DNA of 64,000 nt, taken from the NCBI GenBank assembly GCA_038030265.1, contig CM075937.1, positions 7,006,001-7,070,000 on the forward strand, read 5' to 3'. This document shows positions 21,688 to 33,072 of this stretch, in pieces. How positions within the stretch are numbered: position 1 is the stretch's first letter; every line of letters begins with the position of its first letter. Made by a program: the position numbers and the translations under genes. The notes under the pieces are model-generated. The model did no database searches. It was not told where the DNA came from and was given only the letters and a program-made list of their open reading frames with translations. This stretch comes from Corythucha ciliata. Its lineage: Eukaryota; Arthropoda; Insecta; Hemiptera; Tingidae.

Positions 21688-22606
21688 GACAGGAGGTTGG
21701 CGGCAGCATTTGGTGCGTAAAGGCCACTATTGACCTCAATGTCGGTTCAGTCGAGTGGGTCCGAAGCAGTTACCGAAAAATTCACTGTTCCTGTAGAAGT
21801 GGGGGGGAGGAAAGGGGCAGTTAAGCGAATATATCGAGGACTAGGAGTTTTCACGTTGGTGGGAACTCCCTCTCGACTTAGCCTCTGCTGCCTCAGACAA
21901 CTGCACCTCCTCGGTGGTTGCTCCTGGGAACTCGATTTTTTGAGGCCAACGCAGCTCTGTCGGTTCAGTGGGCCTGGAAAAGGGCACGTGCGGCGGACGT
22001 AGGCCGGCCATCCCTGAATAAGGGGTGCAGACCGAGAGCCGCCGTTTCCGCTGGCGTTAGCCTGGCTGGGCTGCTCCCGGAATGGTTAGCGAAGCGGTTG
22101 CACACCGGCCACTTCTTTTGGAGTGCTGACCAGGTGTTCATATCCGTGGACAACCGGCTGGGAGCACCAATGTTCTATTGCTTGTCCAGAAGATGGATCA
22201 GATATGCGAATATATCGAGGACTAAGAGGCTTGCCTCTCTCTCGACTTAGCCTCTACTGTTCAAGATGAATGCTCCCTTCGGGGCTCTGGCTGGCTAGGG
22301 TCCATTCCCTAATTAAAGCATCTCCATCGAATTTCAAGCCTGTTTTGGCTGACCGTAGGGGGCAGTCCTCTGCATCACGCTTCCGTGGGTTCCGCTCGTT
22401 TGTTCGGCGAGGGGAGACCCCTGGAGGTGGCGCGTGGCTGCTGTGGCGGACCTTTGGCCGCGGGGATATGGGGCTCAATCACTTTTATGTGAGGGGAGAC
22501 CCCCATGTTTTACCGTGGAGCCGGGGTTTTGCTTCCGTGGCGCGCGTTCCCGGGGCCCAACCGTTTGACGGCGGGTGGTGCTCGTGGGGGCGGGATGTCT
22601 AACTAG
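21688..22606 (+). repeat. copia fragment plus GC-rich module, copy 1
   Basis: This segment is near-identical (small substitutions and indels) to 61765-62674. The first ~120 bp are antisense copia protease-region sequence; the rest is a GC-rich non-coding module. The module holds two copies of GCGAATATATCGAGGACTA, each opening a hairpin closed by CTCTCGACTTAGCC, about 380 bp apart. No ORF is conserved with codon-like divergence. Confidence 0.85.
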
Positions 22607-23049
22607 TGAGTCAATAAAATAGGCAGACACCATGTTATGTTCTTATTCATTTTTAATTATTCATTTTCAGTAAAATAAGCAATCTCCCTTACTCCCCAAT
22701 GAATAAGCAATTCCCCGGCAAGCGCCTCCTAATGCTCCTCTTGCTCGCCGTCCCTCAGTACGATTCCGACCTCCTAATTAAAAATTCAGTTTTCTATTTC
22801 TTTGCTCAAAAACAAAGTGTTATTATTATTATTTTAACTCCTTCTCCTTCGCCACCCAAACACAACATACCAACGACCATGAAGTGAAACATTCATTTCT
22901 GGACCGTTTAAGGGGTGGTATTTCTCAGGTGAACATGGTTTGCGGGATGGTCCATCTCATTCAGACCAGAACCTCTCTGAGCCTAAAATTTGAGAAAAAA
23001 TGATAATCCTCGTCATAGAGTTTGGAGGGTGGTTTTGATGACGTTTTTG
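22607..23049. other. non-coding, no gene recognised
   Basis: AT-rich sequence that starts abruptly after the module. The only open frame of note is a 62-codon one without recognisable features. Confidence 0.4.
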
Positions 23050-23154
23050 CGCAGGTGACCTCGCGACTCCAAGGGAGGGGCCATGGCACCTGCGTGGCCC
23101 AAGCCCGAGGCACCAGGGGCCACAGGTGCCACGGCCCCTTCTTTGGATCCGCCA
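23050..23154 (-). repeat. inverted copy of the CAGTGGCGGATC-type terminus
   Basis: Read on the minus strand it starts CAATGGCGGATCCAAAGAAG and continues with GGGGCC/GGCCCC hairpin segments and CCCCTCCCTTGGAGTC. This matches the element end at 15083-15150 with an extra internal GC-rich piece. Confidence 0.6.
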
Positions 23155-23890
23155 TTGTAAACAGACTGTAATCGCGCCCCAAATTGACAAAACTGACAAC
23201 TAGTGCCTTGCAAATGGCATAACTGACTATAATTTGCGCCCTGAAAATTGACACACTGGAAAATCTCGCTCTAAAAATAGCCCTTTTGAAACGGCCAAGC
23301 TGACGATTCTTGTAGCTCTGAAAATGGCTAAATCAACCATTTGGGCATTTGGGTGCCAAACATGTCCAAAGTAACGATTCGAGCACCAAAAATGGTCCGC
23401 ACTGACCATTCACACGTTTGGCATGACGGACTATATTCCCGTTAAAAGAAAAGAAGATGAAGAAAACAAAAACAAAAAACAGCTAAGCGACCTGATAATA
23501 GCTAATCAGATAGATAATTCCTGCCCTGAGAAGTGCAATATCGACCATTTCGCATGCAAAGCATGGTCAAACTGACCTCTCGCGTCTTTGTCTTGACGTG
23601 ACTATTTACATCCTAAAAAAAAAGTGCAAAACTGACAATTCGCGCCTTGGAAATGGCTAAACTGACAGGCGATTCGAGCTCTAAAAATGGTGAAACTTAC
23701 TTAACCTGCAGCCCTGAATTCACGCCCTAAGAATGCCTGAAAAGGTGATTCCTGCCCCGGAAATGACCAAAATTGACCATTCGTTCGTAGGTAAAAGCGA
23801 ATCAAGCTATTCCTGCTTTAAAAATGGCCAAACTGACCATTGAGACCCTAAAATGGCAAAACGGACGATTCTTACCCTGAAAATATCACT
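23155..23890. repeat. second degenerate ~30-bp minisatellite
   Basis: Diverged repeats approximate CGCCCTGAAAATGGCCAAAC followed by TGACGATT, for example near 23230, 23300, 23640, 23700 and 23820. The word differs from the 10-13 kb array, but unit size, divergence and association with the same type of GC-rich terminus are alike. Confidence 0.6.
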
Positions 23891-24307
23891 CTGGTTGGTT
23901 TTTGTTCCTTAAGGTGGTGATTGCCGGCGCGATTATGTTTTTTTTGGGGGGGGGGGTACAGGAAGCCACATGGGGCTTTATCGGACGGGCTTGAGCCCTT
24001 CTCTCTTATGTCGCTCCAAAATATTCGAATGTCATCGTATAGGAGGGGATGCAAACGTTAATTTCCTTATTGACGGGGCCGACCGAGACCGCTTTCTCAA
24101 TAAAATTTTATTGTTGATTTAGGACTTCTGCTATTTCGCCCGACCAATGCGTTTGTCGGGGGTTCCTTACTGCTAGATTGTACCGTGATTCCCTGTTTGC
24201 ACGATCTCGATCGTGATCTGCTTGGACAGTGCTCGGTGCCGGGGTAGTCTGACCACGATCTTCTGTATGTATATTATGCCCTCGAACGTAAGGAGGAAAG
24301 CCGTGGG

Positions 24308-25672
24308 ATGTGGGGGCGGCGGCGTAACTTGGAGGCCGTGAATCGGGATGTTTTGAGTCGGGAATTTTCGGGAGAATCGTGGTTGTCATTACGATCGATT
24401 CGGTGTGTGAATGAGTTGGCCCCAGCAGTCAGTAAGTTTCTATTGGGTATCTTTTTTTTTTTTTTTACCGCCCGTCGATCGGGAGGGGAAACCTCGGACG
24501 CGGCTTCGGACGCGGACGAGGAGGGGCGTTGGTCGACGGTCGTGGGCAGAAAAGATAGGAGACGGCAGGGCTTGCCCACTGGGAGGGGTAAGGCGGAGAC
24601 CCCGTCCAAGGCCCAGGGAAAACCAAGGGCTGAGAAGAAGGAGAAGATCGAAGGGGAGGGCCGCGATAAAAATGTCAAGAGTTTGGCCCAGCTAAGGGCG
24701 GATCTCCGGCTGGGACTGAGGACCAGGGGTGGACCGGTTGCCAAGGGGCCATCTGCCCCGAGTACGCTCGTCCTCAGAGGGGGTGAGGGAGGGGCGCCAG
24801 TGGTCAGCCGGCTCGCCTCACTCCCGTGCCCGGGGGATGTTAGTCGGGGAGTAAAGGCGGTTCGGGTGACTCGCACGGGCGCGGTTCTTCTTGAGCTCGA
24901 GAAGGACTGCGCCAATGTGGACAAGATAGTGGAGGCCCTGCAGGGATCAGGCATCAGCGTGTCAAAGCCAGTCGTGCTGGCTCCGCGTCTGGTGCTCCCC
25001 AACGTGCCGGCCGACTGGGAGGCGGAAACGCTCTCCCAGCGACTCCGGGGACATCTGGGGATCGCGGCCGGGGAGGAACTTGGGGTGACCCCAGTCCATA
25101 AAGTTGGCCGAAGGGACGGCCAGCTGACCTCCTGGGTGGTGGAAACCACACCAGCGAGGCGGCTGGAGCTCCTGGGGAAGCCACCCATGAGGGCGGGGTG
25201 GTTCACCATCGTCCCAAAGGATCAGGTGGGGGTCACTCGGTGCTTCCGGTGCCAACGATTCGGGCACCCGGCCAAGACCGGTCGCCGGGAAACTAATTGC
25301 AGGGCCACGCCGGTGTGCGGATGGTGCGCCAAAGAAGGCCATGAGTTCCGGGACTGCCCGAGGAGGTCCGAGCCGGCCCGATGCATAAACTGCGAAAGAG
25401 CGGGTCGCCGGGCTACCCATGACGCAGGCTCTCCGGGGTGCCCCGCACTCCTGGCAGCCATCGGTGCCTCATGTCCGTTAGGGGGCCCCCCCTTGCCACC
25501 ATCGGTGAGAGCGGGAGGTGACGCTGGTGCGGTGGGGGCCGAGGAGGCCACCCAGGAGGGCGCTGTGCCCGTGGTCACCACTGCAGGGGACGGAGGGGGT
25601 GGTCGACCTGGCACAGGACCAATGGAGGTGGAGGAGACGGAGAGGGCGCCCCTGCCGACCGATGACCCTTAG
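24308..25672 (+). CDS. R1-clade LINE ORF1 (gag-like, three zinc knuckles)
   Basis: An undamaged 454-codon ORF. The N-terminal third is highly charged (Arg/Lys/Glu-rich, VVGRKDRRRQG) and a central RNA-binding-like region follows. The C-terminal third has three CCHC-type knuckles: CFRCQRFGHPAKT from residue ~311, CGWCAKEGHEFRDC at ~337, and CINCERAGRRATHDAG near 361. Such proteins bind element RNA and package it for target-primed reverse transcription. ORF1 ends inside the start of ORF2 with an 11-base overlap (ATGACCCTTAG), the arrangement expected for coupled termination-reinitiation in this clade. Confidence 0.8.
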   Translation: MWGRRRNLEAVNRDVLSREFSGESWLSLRSIRCVNELAPAVSKFLLGIFFFFFTARRSGGETSDAASDADEEGRWSTVVGRKDRRRQGLPTGRGKAETPSKAQGKPRAEKKEKIEGEGRDKNVKSLAQLRADLRLGLRTRGGPVAKGPSAPSTLVLRGGEGGAPVVSRLASLPCPGDVSRGVKAVRVTRTGAVLLELEKDCANVDKIVEALQGSGISVSKPVVLAPRLVLPNVPADWEAETLSQRLRGHLGIAAGEELGVTPVHKVGRRDGQLTSWVVETTPARRLELLGKPPMRAGWFTIVPKDQVGVTRCFRCQRFGHPAKTGRRETNCRATPVCGWCAKEGHEFRDCPRRSEPARCINCERAGRRATHDAGSPGCPALLAAIGASCPLGGPPLPPSVRAGGDAGAVGAEEATQEGAVPVVTTAGDGGGGRPGTGPMEVEETERAPLPTDDP

Positions 25673-28600
25673 GGTCGGTCAGCAAAATGTGGGGCACAGT
25701 CGCCTCGCGCACGATGAGCTCAGGGTGGTGGCGGGGGAGAGAGGCCTGGCCATTCTCCTCCTTCAGGAGCCTTGCTGGGCGCGGGGGCGGCTGTCGTCCT
25801 TCGGAGCGGGCACCCGAACCGTTTCGGGGGGGTTTCGGGAGGGGCTCGGGCCGTTAGCCTCGGTGGTCGTCCTAGATGGGCGACTTACCGTGTGCGCGGT
25901 CGTCTCCCGGCCGACCCGCTGGGTGGCAGCGGTGATTGTTACGGTGGGGGGTCAGCAGCTTGGACTAATATCCTGCTACTAGCCGCCCTCCCTGGTGGAT
26001 GGGGCGGAGTTTTTCGCTGCCCTGGAGAACGCCCTGGAATGCCTGAGGGGCATCCCAGTGGTCATAGGGGGGGATTTTAATGCGTGGGACCTCGCGTGGG
26101 GCTCGAGGAGGGGAAGCCGGAGGGGCGCGCAGGTGCGCGATCTCATGTCTGGGTGGGGACTTGTTCTCGCGAACCGGTCCGAGTGCGGACCCACCTTCCG
26201 CGGGCCGTCGGGGGAGTCGTACATTGACTTAACCCTTCTGGGTGGTCAACCACTCCCTCGGTTGTGTTCGTGGGAGTTGGGCATGGACACCTCGGCCGAC
26301 CACTGCCTCGTGTCATTTGGCATCGTCACAGGTGTCAGTGGCCGTGGCGTGGGAGGTTCGGGATCGGGCCGGTTTGACTTCAGGCGTGCCCGATGGGACG
26401 CGTACAGGTGCCAGGCGGATCGCCTCCTCTTCGAGGCCGACCTCGCGGGCCCTCCTCCGGGGGCGTCGGGATTGGAGCTCGTGGACGAGGCCGTGGAGGC
26501 GATGGAGGCCATCGTCATGGGCTCCGCTGACGATACAGTCCCGCGTGTTCACCAATCACGTGGCGGGATAGTTCCGTGGTGGAATGCCGAGGTTGCGGGT
26601 CTTTCCTCGCGGGCTCGTAGGCTGCGCCGGGCCTATCAAAGGACTCGAGGCCCGGGTCGCGAGGCTGCAGGCGGGCGTTATGCGCTCGCGAAGGGGGACC
26701 TAAAAAAGGCTCTTAGGCGGTCCAGGCGGGCCGCGTGGAGGACGTTCGTTGAGGATGGTCTCTCGGCGAACCCTTGGGGCATTCCCTACAGAGTCGCCGT
26801 GGGGAAGATCAGGTCTCCGAGCGTCCTCCCGTTTCTGGAAGCGTCGCGTGGTGGGGGGACTGTGGAGGATACGCTGAGAAACTTCATCCGACGTATCTTC
26901 CCGCGGGACGAACCCGGGGAGGACTCTGCTGCGGATCGCGAATCAAGAGCGGAAGCGGCGGTGGTCCCACAAACGGCAGGCAGTGAGCTCTTCACGGAGG
27001 AGGAGCTTCGGGACGCCCTTGGTGGGTTGGCGTCGGGCAGGGCTCCGGGGTTCACCGGGGTGTGCCCTGAGATGCTTAAGCATCTCCCGGACTCTGCGGT
27101 GGAGTCCTTTTTGGGGCTCTACAATCGATGTCTTGTGGCGGGGTACTTCCCGGTGAGATGGCGGGTCGCTGTGGTGATACTTCTTCTGAAGTCGCCCGAC
27201 CGCGACCCGGCGTCTCCCGGTAGCTATAGGCCGATTAGCCTCCTGCCCTGCGAGAGCAAGGTCCTGGAGCGGCTCCTCCTTGGCCGGTTGGAGCCCTTCA
27301 TCAAGGAGGCGCTCCATCCGCGCCAGTTTGGGGGGGTAAGAGGGGGCTCGACGGACGCGGCACTGGACGCGGTGCAGACCCTCGTCGATGCCCCCTACGG
27401 GAAGTACAAGGTGGCGGTCCTGCTGGATGTGCAGGGGGCCTTCGACTCAGTGTCGTGGCCCGGGGTCTTGATGGCGCTGCGAGATGCTGGTGTCCCAAAC
27501 GACATCTTTAGGGTGATCGCGTCGTACTTCGAGTCGAGGGAGGTGCGGCTCCGCTACGGTAGTGAGGAGGTGCGGGAACCTCTCACCAGAGGTTGCCCGC
27601 AGGGGTCGGTTCTCTCGGCTGCTTTGTGGAACCTTCTCTTTGCCGCCCTTTTGTGGCTTTTGCAGGGGGAGGGTTTCGAGGGAGTGGCGTACGTGGACGA
27701 CCTTGCGGTTGTTGTCGCGGCGCGCTCCCGAGACGAGGCCGGTCGGGAGATCGATCGGCTGTTGCGAGGCGTGGACGAATGGTGCGGGGCGGTCAAACTG
27801 GCTCTCGCGGTGCCGAAGACCCAAATGGTCCTAATGCGGGGTCGTCTCTCGCAGGGTAGCCCCCTGGTGGTGCGCTATCGGGGATCACGCCTTGTGGGGG
27901 AACGGCAGGGCCGCTACCTAGGGGTCGAGATTAACCCGGGGAGGACAGCGACCCCGCAGCTAGAGGCGGTTGCGGGGAAGCTGGAGAGGACCTTTGCCCT
28001 CTTTAGGTCGGTGGGGGGCAACGTATGGGGCACGAACTTCCACTGCCGAGCTCGTTACTTCAGGGCGGTATTCATACCTACCCTGCTGTACGGTGCAACG
28101 TGGTGGTGGCACCGGCCCACGAAAGCTCAGAGGGCGAAGGTCCTCAGCTTGCAGCGGCAGGCCTTGGTAAGGGTGACCATGGCGTACCGGACAGTCAGTT
28201 CCGACGCGCTTCAGGTGCTGGCGGGGATACCTTCTGCGGACCTCCTGCTCGACGCATGGGTTCACGGGCGCCGCCTGGTTCAGGGAAACTTGGACCGGGT
28301 ACGGTGCCGTGAAGATTGGGCAGAGCGCCTCGGTCTCTTGGCCGAGGAGTGGGGGGCCGCATGGGGCCTCCGCCTCCTTGACGACCTAGTCGTTGAGGCT
28401 TGGCAGGCGCGTTGGACTTACAGTTCAACGGGTAGGCGTACATTCGGGTTCGTGCCCGACGTTCGGACGAGACTGGCAGCGGCCAAGTGGTTCACCCTTG
28501 AGCACGCTGCCATGCAAATCCTGACTGGACACGGCTCGTTTAACGCCAAGTTGTGGTTCTTGCGGCGGCGGGACTCTCCAACATGCCCTTGTGGTGTCGA

Positions 28601-28790
28601 GGAGGAGACCGCCGACCATGTGCTTCGTCGCTGCAGCCTCCACGGGGATCTGCGGCGGGTGACATGGGGGAGTGGAGGCCCGCCGGGAGACGCGGCTCTT
28701 GTCCGAGACCGGCGGGCGTATGGCCGCCTCCTGGCCTTCTCCCGCTCCTGGCTGGAGCGAAGAGGGCTGGGACCGGCCATGCTTGAGTAG
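25662..28790 (+). pseudogene. R1-clade LINE ORF2 (APE endonuclease-RT), one nonsense codon
   Basis: The frame starts at the ATG overlapping the ORF1 stop (MTLRVGQQNVGHS) and is open to 28790 except for a TAG at 25980-25982. The codons on both sides are in the same frame, so this is a single nonsense change. The endonuclease shows LLLQEPCW, GGDFNAWDLAWGS and SADHCLV. The RT shows SYRPISLLPCESKVLERL, LLDVQGAFDSVSW, GCPQGSVLS and the catalytic YVDD (from 27690). A C-terminal zinc motif, CPCGVEEETADHVLRRC, lies near 28588. No RNase H domain is seen, consistent with R1. It would be intact if the stop were reversed or were a sequencing error. Confidence 0.85.
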
Positions 28791-29160
28791 GGTTCCCTAC
28801 TCGGGCAACCCGGGCGGGGTTCTCTTCCCTGTCCGGTTTCGGTCCATGGCGGAAGCCAGCATCCTCAGCTCAAAAGACCCACCTCCGCGTGGTCTCTCTC
28901 GGGCACGGCTGGCTGGCCAGCAGCCGTGGCTAACGGGTTGAGCTGAGCGATGGGACCGACTCTGTTGCGGTATCCGGGCCAAAGATGGGGTACAGGCCAG
29001 GTAAAGGCCTGCAAAAAGGTCTAGGTACTGACCACATCTTAAGGAGTTCCGCAGAGAGAGAGGTATCTTGGATAAACGTGCTCCCAGACGGCTGAAGACC
29101 CGGTAGAGGAAGCCCTTGCCCTGGATCACTGCCGATATTCGTCAGAAAATGAGATTTAGA

Positions 29161-29539
29161 GATTTATTGCGGAGGCGGTGATCGCCGAGGCCGGATGGTA
29201 GGGAGCGGTTTTGTCGGGCGGGGAACGAGGTCATTACTTTCGTCAGGGCTGCAAAGAAAGGATTTTTTCATGAGCTTTTAAGAGAAAAAAAGGCCCCTCG
29301 TATCGTCCGGAGGCGGCTCCGAGGGCTGGGTATTGGTTAGGCGAAGAGTGGGAGTGGCCCGCTGGCGCTTGGTTCTCGAATTGGTGTATTTTTCCTAATT
29401 TAAGTGGCAAATGATCGCATGTTCTCAATATTTGCCGCTAATCATCGCTTTGAAACCTAAAAATCAATTTTTTTCATCTATTTATGCTTTTTGGTGCCCT
29501 CCCCCTCATGGTGCCCTCACCCTCACGTGATCGCCCCTT
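29161..29539. other. short non-coding link between two LINEs
   Basis: Contains 3' flanking sequence of the R1-type element and, near 29395-29450, words resembling the reversed ~30-bp minisatellite (TTCTCAATATTTGCCGC). No gene. Confidence 0.35.
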
Positions 29540-32182
29540 CGTCGTGAAATCATCATTCTTTGATGATCCAATTTCTCAAGAAATCATGGAAGATCCACGG
29601 GGGCTCAGCAATTTTCGTTAAGTCTTCGCTGACTGCGCGCGAGATTACGCCGCTGACCCAGTTTTCAGTTGAAGGAGTACTCGAGGTCTCTGCCGTGTGG
29701 TTGGCCGCACCTGACTTAGTAATATACGCTGCATTTACCGGCCTCCTAGCTCACAATTTCACTTTTTTCTCGAGCTCTTCGACGCCTTTCTGACCAAGGC
29801 TTTTTCGTATTCCGCTCCTCTTGTGTTGGCGGGCGATTTCAATATTGACTTCGATGAGATTCTAGTAACTGCTTGGCCTTCAGAGACGTTACCGCCTCGT
29901 TTGGTTGTCTTGACTATCACCGGGCCCACAAGAACTCACTATACCGGTAAAGGCTCCTGCCTCGATAATTTCATATCGAACTTCTCGTCATCTTCGTTTT
30001 TCTCTGGCCACAGTTCACTCCACCTTTCGGACCACCGTGCTCAGGAATTTTCGATTCAGCTCCACAATTGCCTCGACTCTCCTGGATCCAGAATTTCGCG
30101 TCTCATTTCTCCGGAGAGTCTTCTTGCTCTGTGGCACTTTATCTCCGCATATAACGGGCTCTGGTTCTCCACTTATTCCGAAGAATGTCCTAAATTGAGG
30201 GCTGATGCATTTATTCACACATTCCTTTCGGCCGTGGACCTTGCGGTGCCGCTTCAGAGTGTCAAAATTCCTAGCTCCCAGAGGAGGCGGAACCCCTGGT
30301 TTACCGAAGAACTTCGTCTGAAGAAGCGCCGCTGTGAGGATCTTTCCGCTCTCCAAAATTCTTTTTCAACATACGCCCCGTCAGTTATTGCGCCTCTCCT
30401 TCGTTCCGCTCGCAAGGACTTTCGAACAAGCGTACTTGAAGCGAAAAAGGCATATAACGATTACTTGATAATAAATAATACCAGCAATTTCAATAAAACG
30501 GTATGGAACATGGTCAAGGGCGAACTGCTGTTGGGTGCTCGGGGCTCGTCTGGACCTGTCATTGGTCTTGATGCCGATGGATTTAACAATTTCTTTATTA
30601 ATGCGGCCGCCACTGGTGTCGACTCGCTGCCCGATTTTCCTTCTAGCTTCCGCGACTTCTTGCGCCCGGATTTAAGCTCCTCCTTCTCCCTTAAGAGTGT
30701 CTCGGTCGAGGATGTTTTTAGCGCTATCGCCAGTTTGAAGAACTCTACATCGTACGACTACTACTGGTTAAACGTCGATATTGTAAAGTCGTCAGCTGAC
30801 CTCATTACAGAACCACTTTCTTCTGTCATCAACAGCTTTTTTGAGACTGGCTCTTTCCCTGAGTGCCTGAAGATATCAGTTGTGACTCCCGTACCGAAAA
30901 AGGGCAACCAAGTTTAAAGTGACTTTCGGCCAATCTCTGTCATCCCAGTTTTCACACGCGTAGTCGAGCGTCTCGTCCTTAATCAGTTACTGGACTTCCT
31001 TGAACAGAATAAGATTCTCGCCGAAAATCAGCATGGTTTTAGGGGGGGCCGTTCTACTTTCATCGCCGCTATTCGTTTATTGCAATCGGTAATGTCCGGG
31101 CTTGAGTTTGGCTCAAAGGTGGGTCTCAGACTTTTCGACCTCTCTCGGGCTTTTGACTCCATTGACGTCGGGATCCTATCTGAGAAACTTCGTTATTACG
31201 GTTTCGATGAGCGTTCCGTCAGTTTTCTACATTCATACCTCGTCGGCTGGCTACAGTGCGTGGCGTACGAGGAGTCAGATCGGACCCTACTCCGGCTCTT
31301 GACCTTGGAGTTAGGCAGGGCTCTATCCTCAGTCCCCTCCTATTTCTTCATTATGTTAACGATTTATGCTTAGCGTCCTCGTCCCTCCCTACGCCGATGA
31401 TACGAACGGTACTCTGCACGGGTGATTCTGAGGCCGAGCTTTTTAATGAGCTGGAAACGGCAACTTCGCTAATAGAATCATGGTGTTTGGCCAATCGTCT
31501 CGTTCTTAACGACAATAAAACTCAAGACTTAGTTCATGATCTCAAAGGGCCCCATAAGTCTGTCAAGTTCCTTGGTCTCTTCATCGATTCCCGTATGTTC
31601 TGGGACAGTCACATCGAACACCTTTCGCCCCACCTATCAAGGGCCACCTTCGTGCTTCGCCGCTTGAAAAAGGTCGTGTCAGCTGAGGCGCTGCGACTGG
31701 TTTTCTTCGGGCTCTTCTATTCCCGTATGACGTACGGTATTCTTGCCTGGGGGAATTCTTCGGGAACAGTGAAAATCTTCCGCTTCCAAAAGGCCGCTAT
31801 TCGTGTGCTTTGCGGACTGCATCCACGCCAGTCGTGCCGTGGGTCGTTCAGTAAGCTGAGTGTGTTGACCTTCCATGGTGCTTACATACTCAGAATTTTG
31901 CTCTTTGTGCGGTCACACTTGACCGAGTTTCCTCTCAACTCTGCCTCTCACAATTACTCGACGCGACGTGCTGTCGACCTTTCTGCACCATTTGTGCGCC
32001 TAGCTGCTTCTGCCAGGTTGAACCCGAGCTCCGTGGGCGTGAGTCTTTATAATGCCCTCCCTTCCCACCTAAAGGACTGTAGCATCTCACTGGCTAAATT
32101 CAAGACTCAGGTTCGCCACCTTATCCTTGATGTTGAGCCTTACTCGATCGCAGAGTTTGACCTTGCTCTACGCTCCAAATGA
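29540..32182 (+). mobile_element. CR1/L2-like LINE ORF2 region, decayed
   Basis: One LINE body on the plus strand with multiple frameshifts, from part of the endonuclease to the C-terminal stop at 32182. ORF1 was not found. The C-terminal style (YGILAWGNS, RAVDLSAPFVRLAASARLNP) suits the CR1/L2/Jockey superfamily; the exact clade is uncertain. No tail repeat was recognised after the stop. Confidence 0.75.
29560..32182 (+). pseudogene. CR1/L2-like ORF2: endonuclease and reverse transcriptase
   Basis: The endonuclease remnant shows LAGDFNIDFDE and SDHRAQEFSI in separate frames. RT motifs are spread over at least three frames: KNSTSYDYYWLNVDI, then after a stop at ~30917 FRPISVIPVFTRVVERL, RLFDLSRAFDSID, and LGVRQGSILSPLLF in another frame. 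The catalytic YADD is encoded at 31390-31401 in a third frame, between two indels only a few tens of bases apart. After it the frame is open to 32182. At least four frame disruptions make this a dead copy. Confidence 0.8.
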
Positions 32183-32812
32183 GTTGTTACTCTATTATAT
32201 TGTAGATGTGCCTGGCAAAACGACGATGGATACAGGCTATGTTGTGGTGTCCCGTTCCTTTTGGAAAAATGAAAATCTTAACAGGAGCGCAGCTTATTTG
32301 CAAGAAAAATAACGGGCGCCAGTTCGCTACGTGTTTGTCCTTTTTGTTATTTAAGTAAATTATTATGAATTCGAAGAACTTTCCCCCGTATAATATAAAG
32401 AGCATTTTCGCAGGAAAGAGAGTAAAGTAAGACAAATAGTAACATTTCTCCCCCACCCCTCCCCTACCGACATTCCTTGCAATTTCACGGTTAAGTACAT
32501 ACTAGTCCCTTGACTGCGCAAACTAAACAAATTTTAATTAAGTTATGACAGAGCGCAAGGGCGAATATTTCTCCGCATGTGATGCCATTCCCCCATACAG
32601 GGCCAACGTTCAAGCTTTATGCCTCTTGAATTCCTCGCATTTCTTTTTTTTTTTTAATAATAGAATAACATTGCATCGGTGCACACGCGTTAAAATGAGC
32701 ATACCAGGTGGTGATGGCAGTGTGGAGCGCGGGAAGAGTGGTCGACGGGTGATGAGCCTTCGCGTCTTCAAAATGTGCCTCCGCGGGCGAAATCAAGACC
32801 ATAGGGGCCTGG
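32183..32812. other. non-coding
   Basis: No supported gene. AT-rich, with a short T run near 32645 and an Arg/Gly-coding stretch that has no recognisable domain. Confidence 0.35.
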
Positions 32813-33072
32813 GGCCTTATTCTCAAACGAAATAGAAACCTTGCTTTGACAGAAACGTTGAAATTGCATTCATGAAATTAAGAAAACTGAACAAGATGCA
32901 TATGATGAGCAATGATGAAAAAAGTTTGTGAACCAGGGGCCTCATTCACTAACTTTTTTCATCACTGCTTTTTTCAAAAATCATATGCATCCGTTCAGTT
33001 TTCTTAATTTCATGAATGGGATTTCAGTGTTTCCTCCAAAGCAACGTTTCTATTTCGTTAGAGAATAAGGCC
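32813..33072. mobile_element. fold-back element with ~120-bp inverted arms
   Basis: Begins GGCCTTATTCTC and ends GAGAATAAGGCC. Long complementary arms share the words TTCATGAAATTAAGAAAACTGAAC, TGCATATGAT and GATGAAAAAAGTT in inverted order around a short centre (CCAGGGGCCTCATTC). It is non-coding. A related end (AATAAGGCCC) recurs at ~45158. Confidence 0.75.

Larger units (their letters stand above)
24060..29160 (+). mobile_element. R1-clade LINE, GC-rich, nearly intact
   Basis: Two long overlapping ORFs (24308-25672 and 25662-28790) with R1-type organisation. The outer limits are estimates: no target duplication or poly(A) was identified. Base composition is strikingly GC-rich compared with the AT-rich neighbours. 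No 28S rDNA sequence flanks it, so it does not sit at the canonical R1 target. Confidence 0.8.

Noticed and set aside
21272..22602. Open frames in the GC-rich leader and module
   Set aside because: GC-rich DNA gives long chance frames on both strands. The two module copies differ by frame-breaking indels, so no protein is conserved.
24060..24307. 28S rDNA flank expected for an R1 element
   Set aside because: No recognisable ribosomal sequence at either side of the R1-clade LINE.
24274..28780. Long antisense frames opposite the R1-type ORFs
   Set aside because: They are shadows of GC-rich sense coding sequence; the sense strand carries all recognised motifs.
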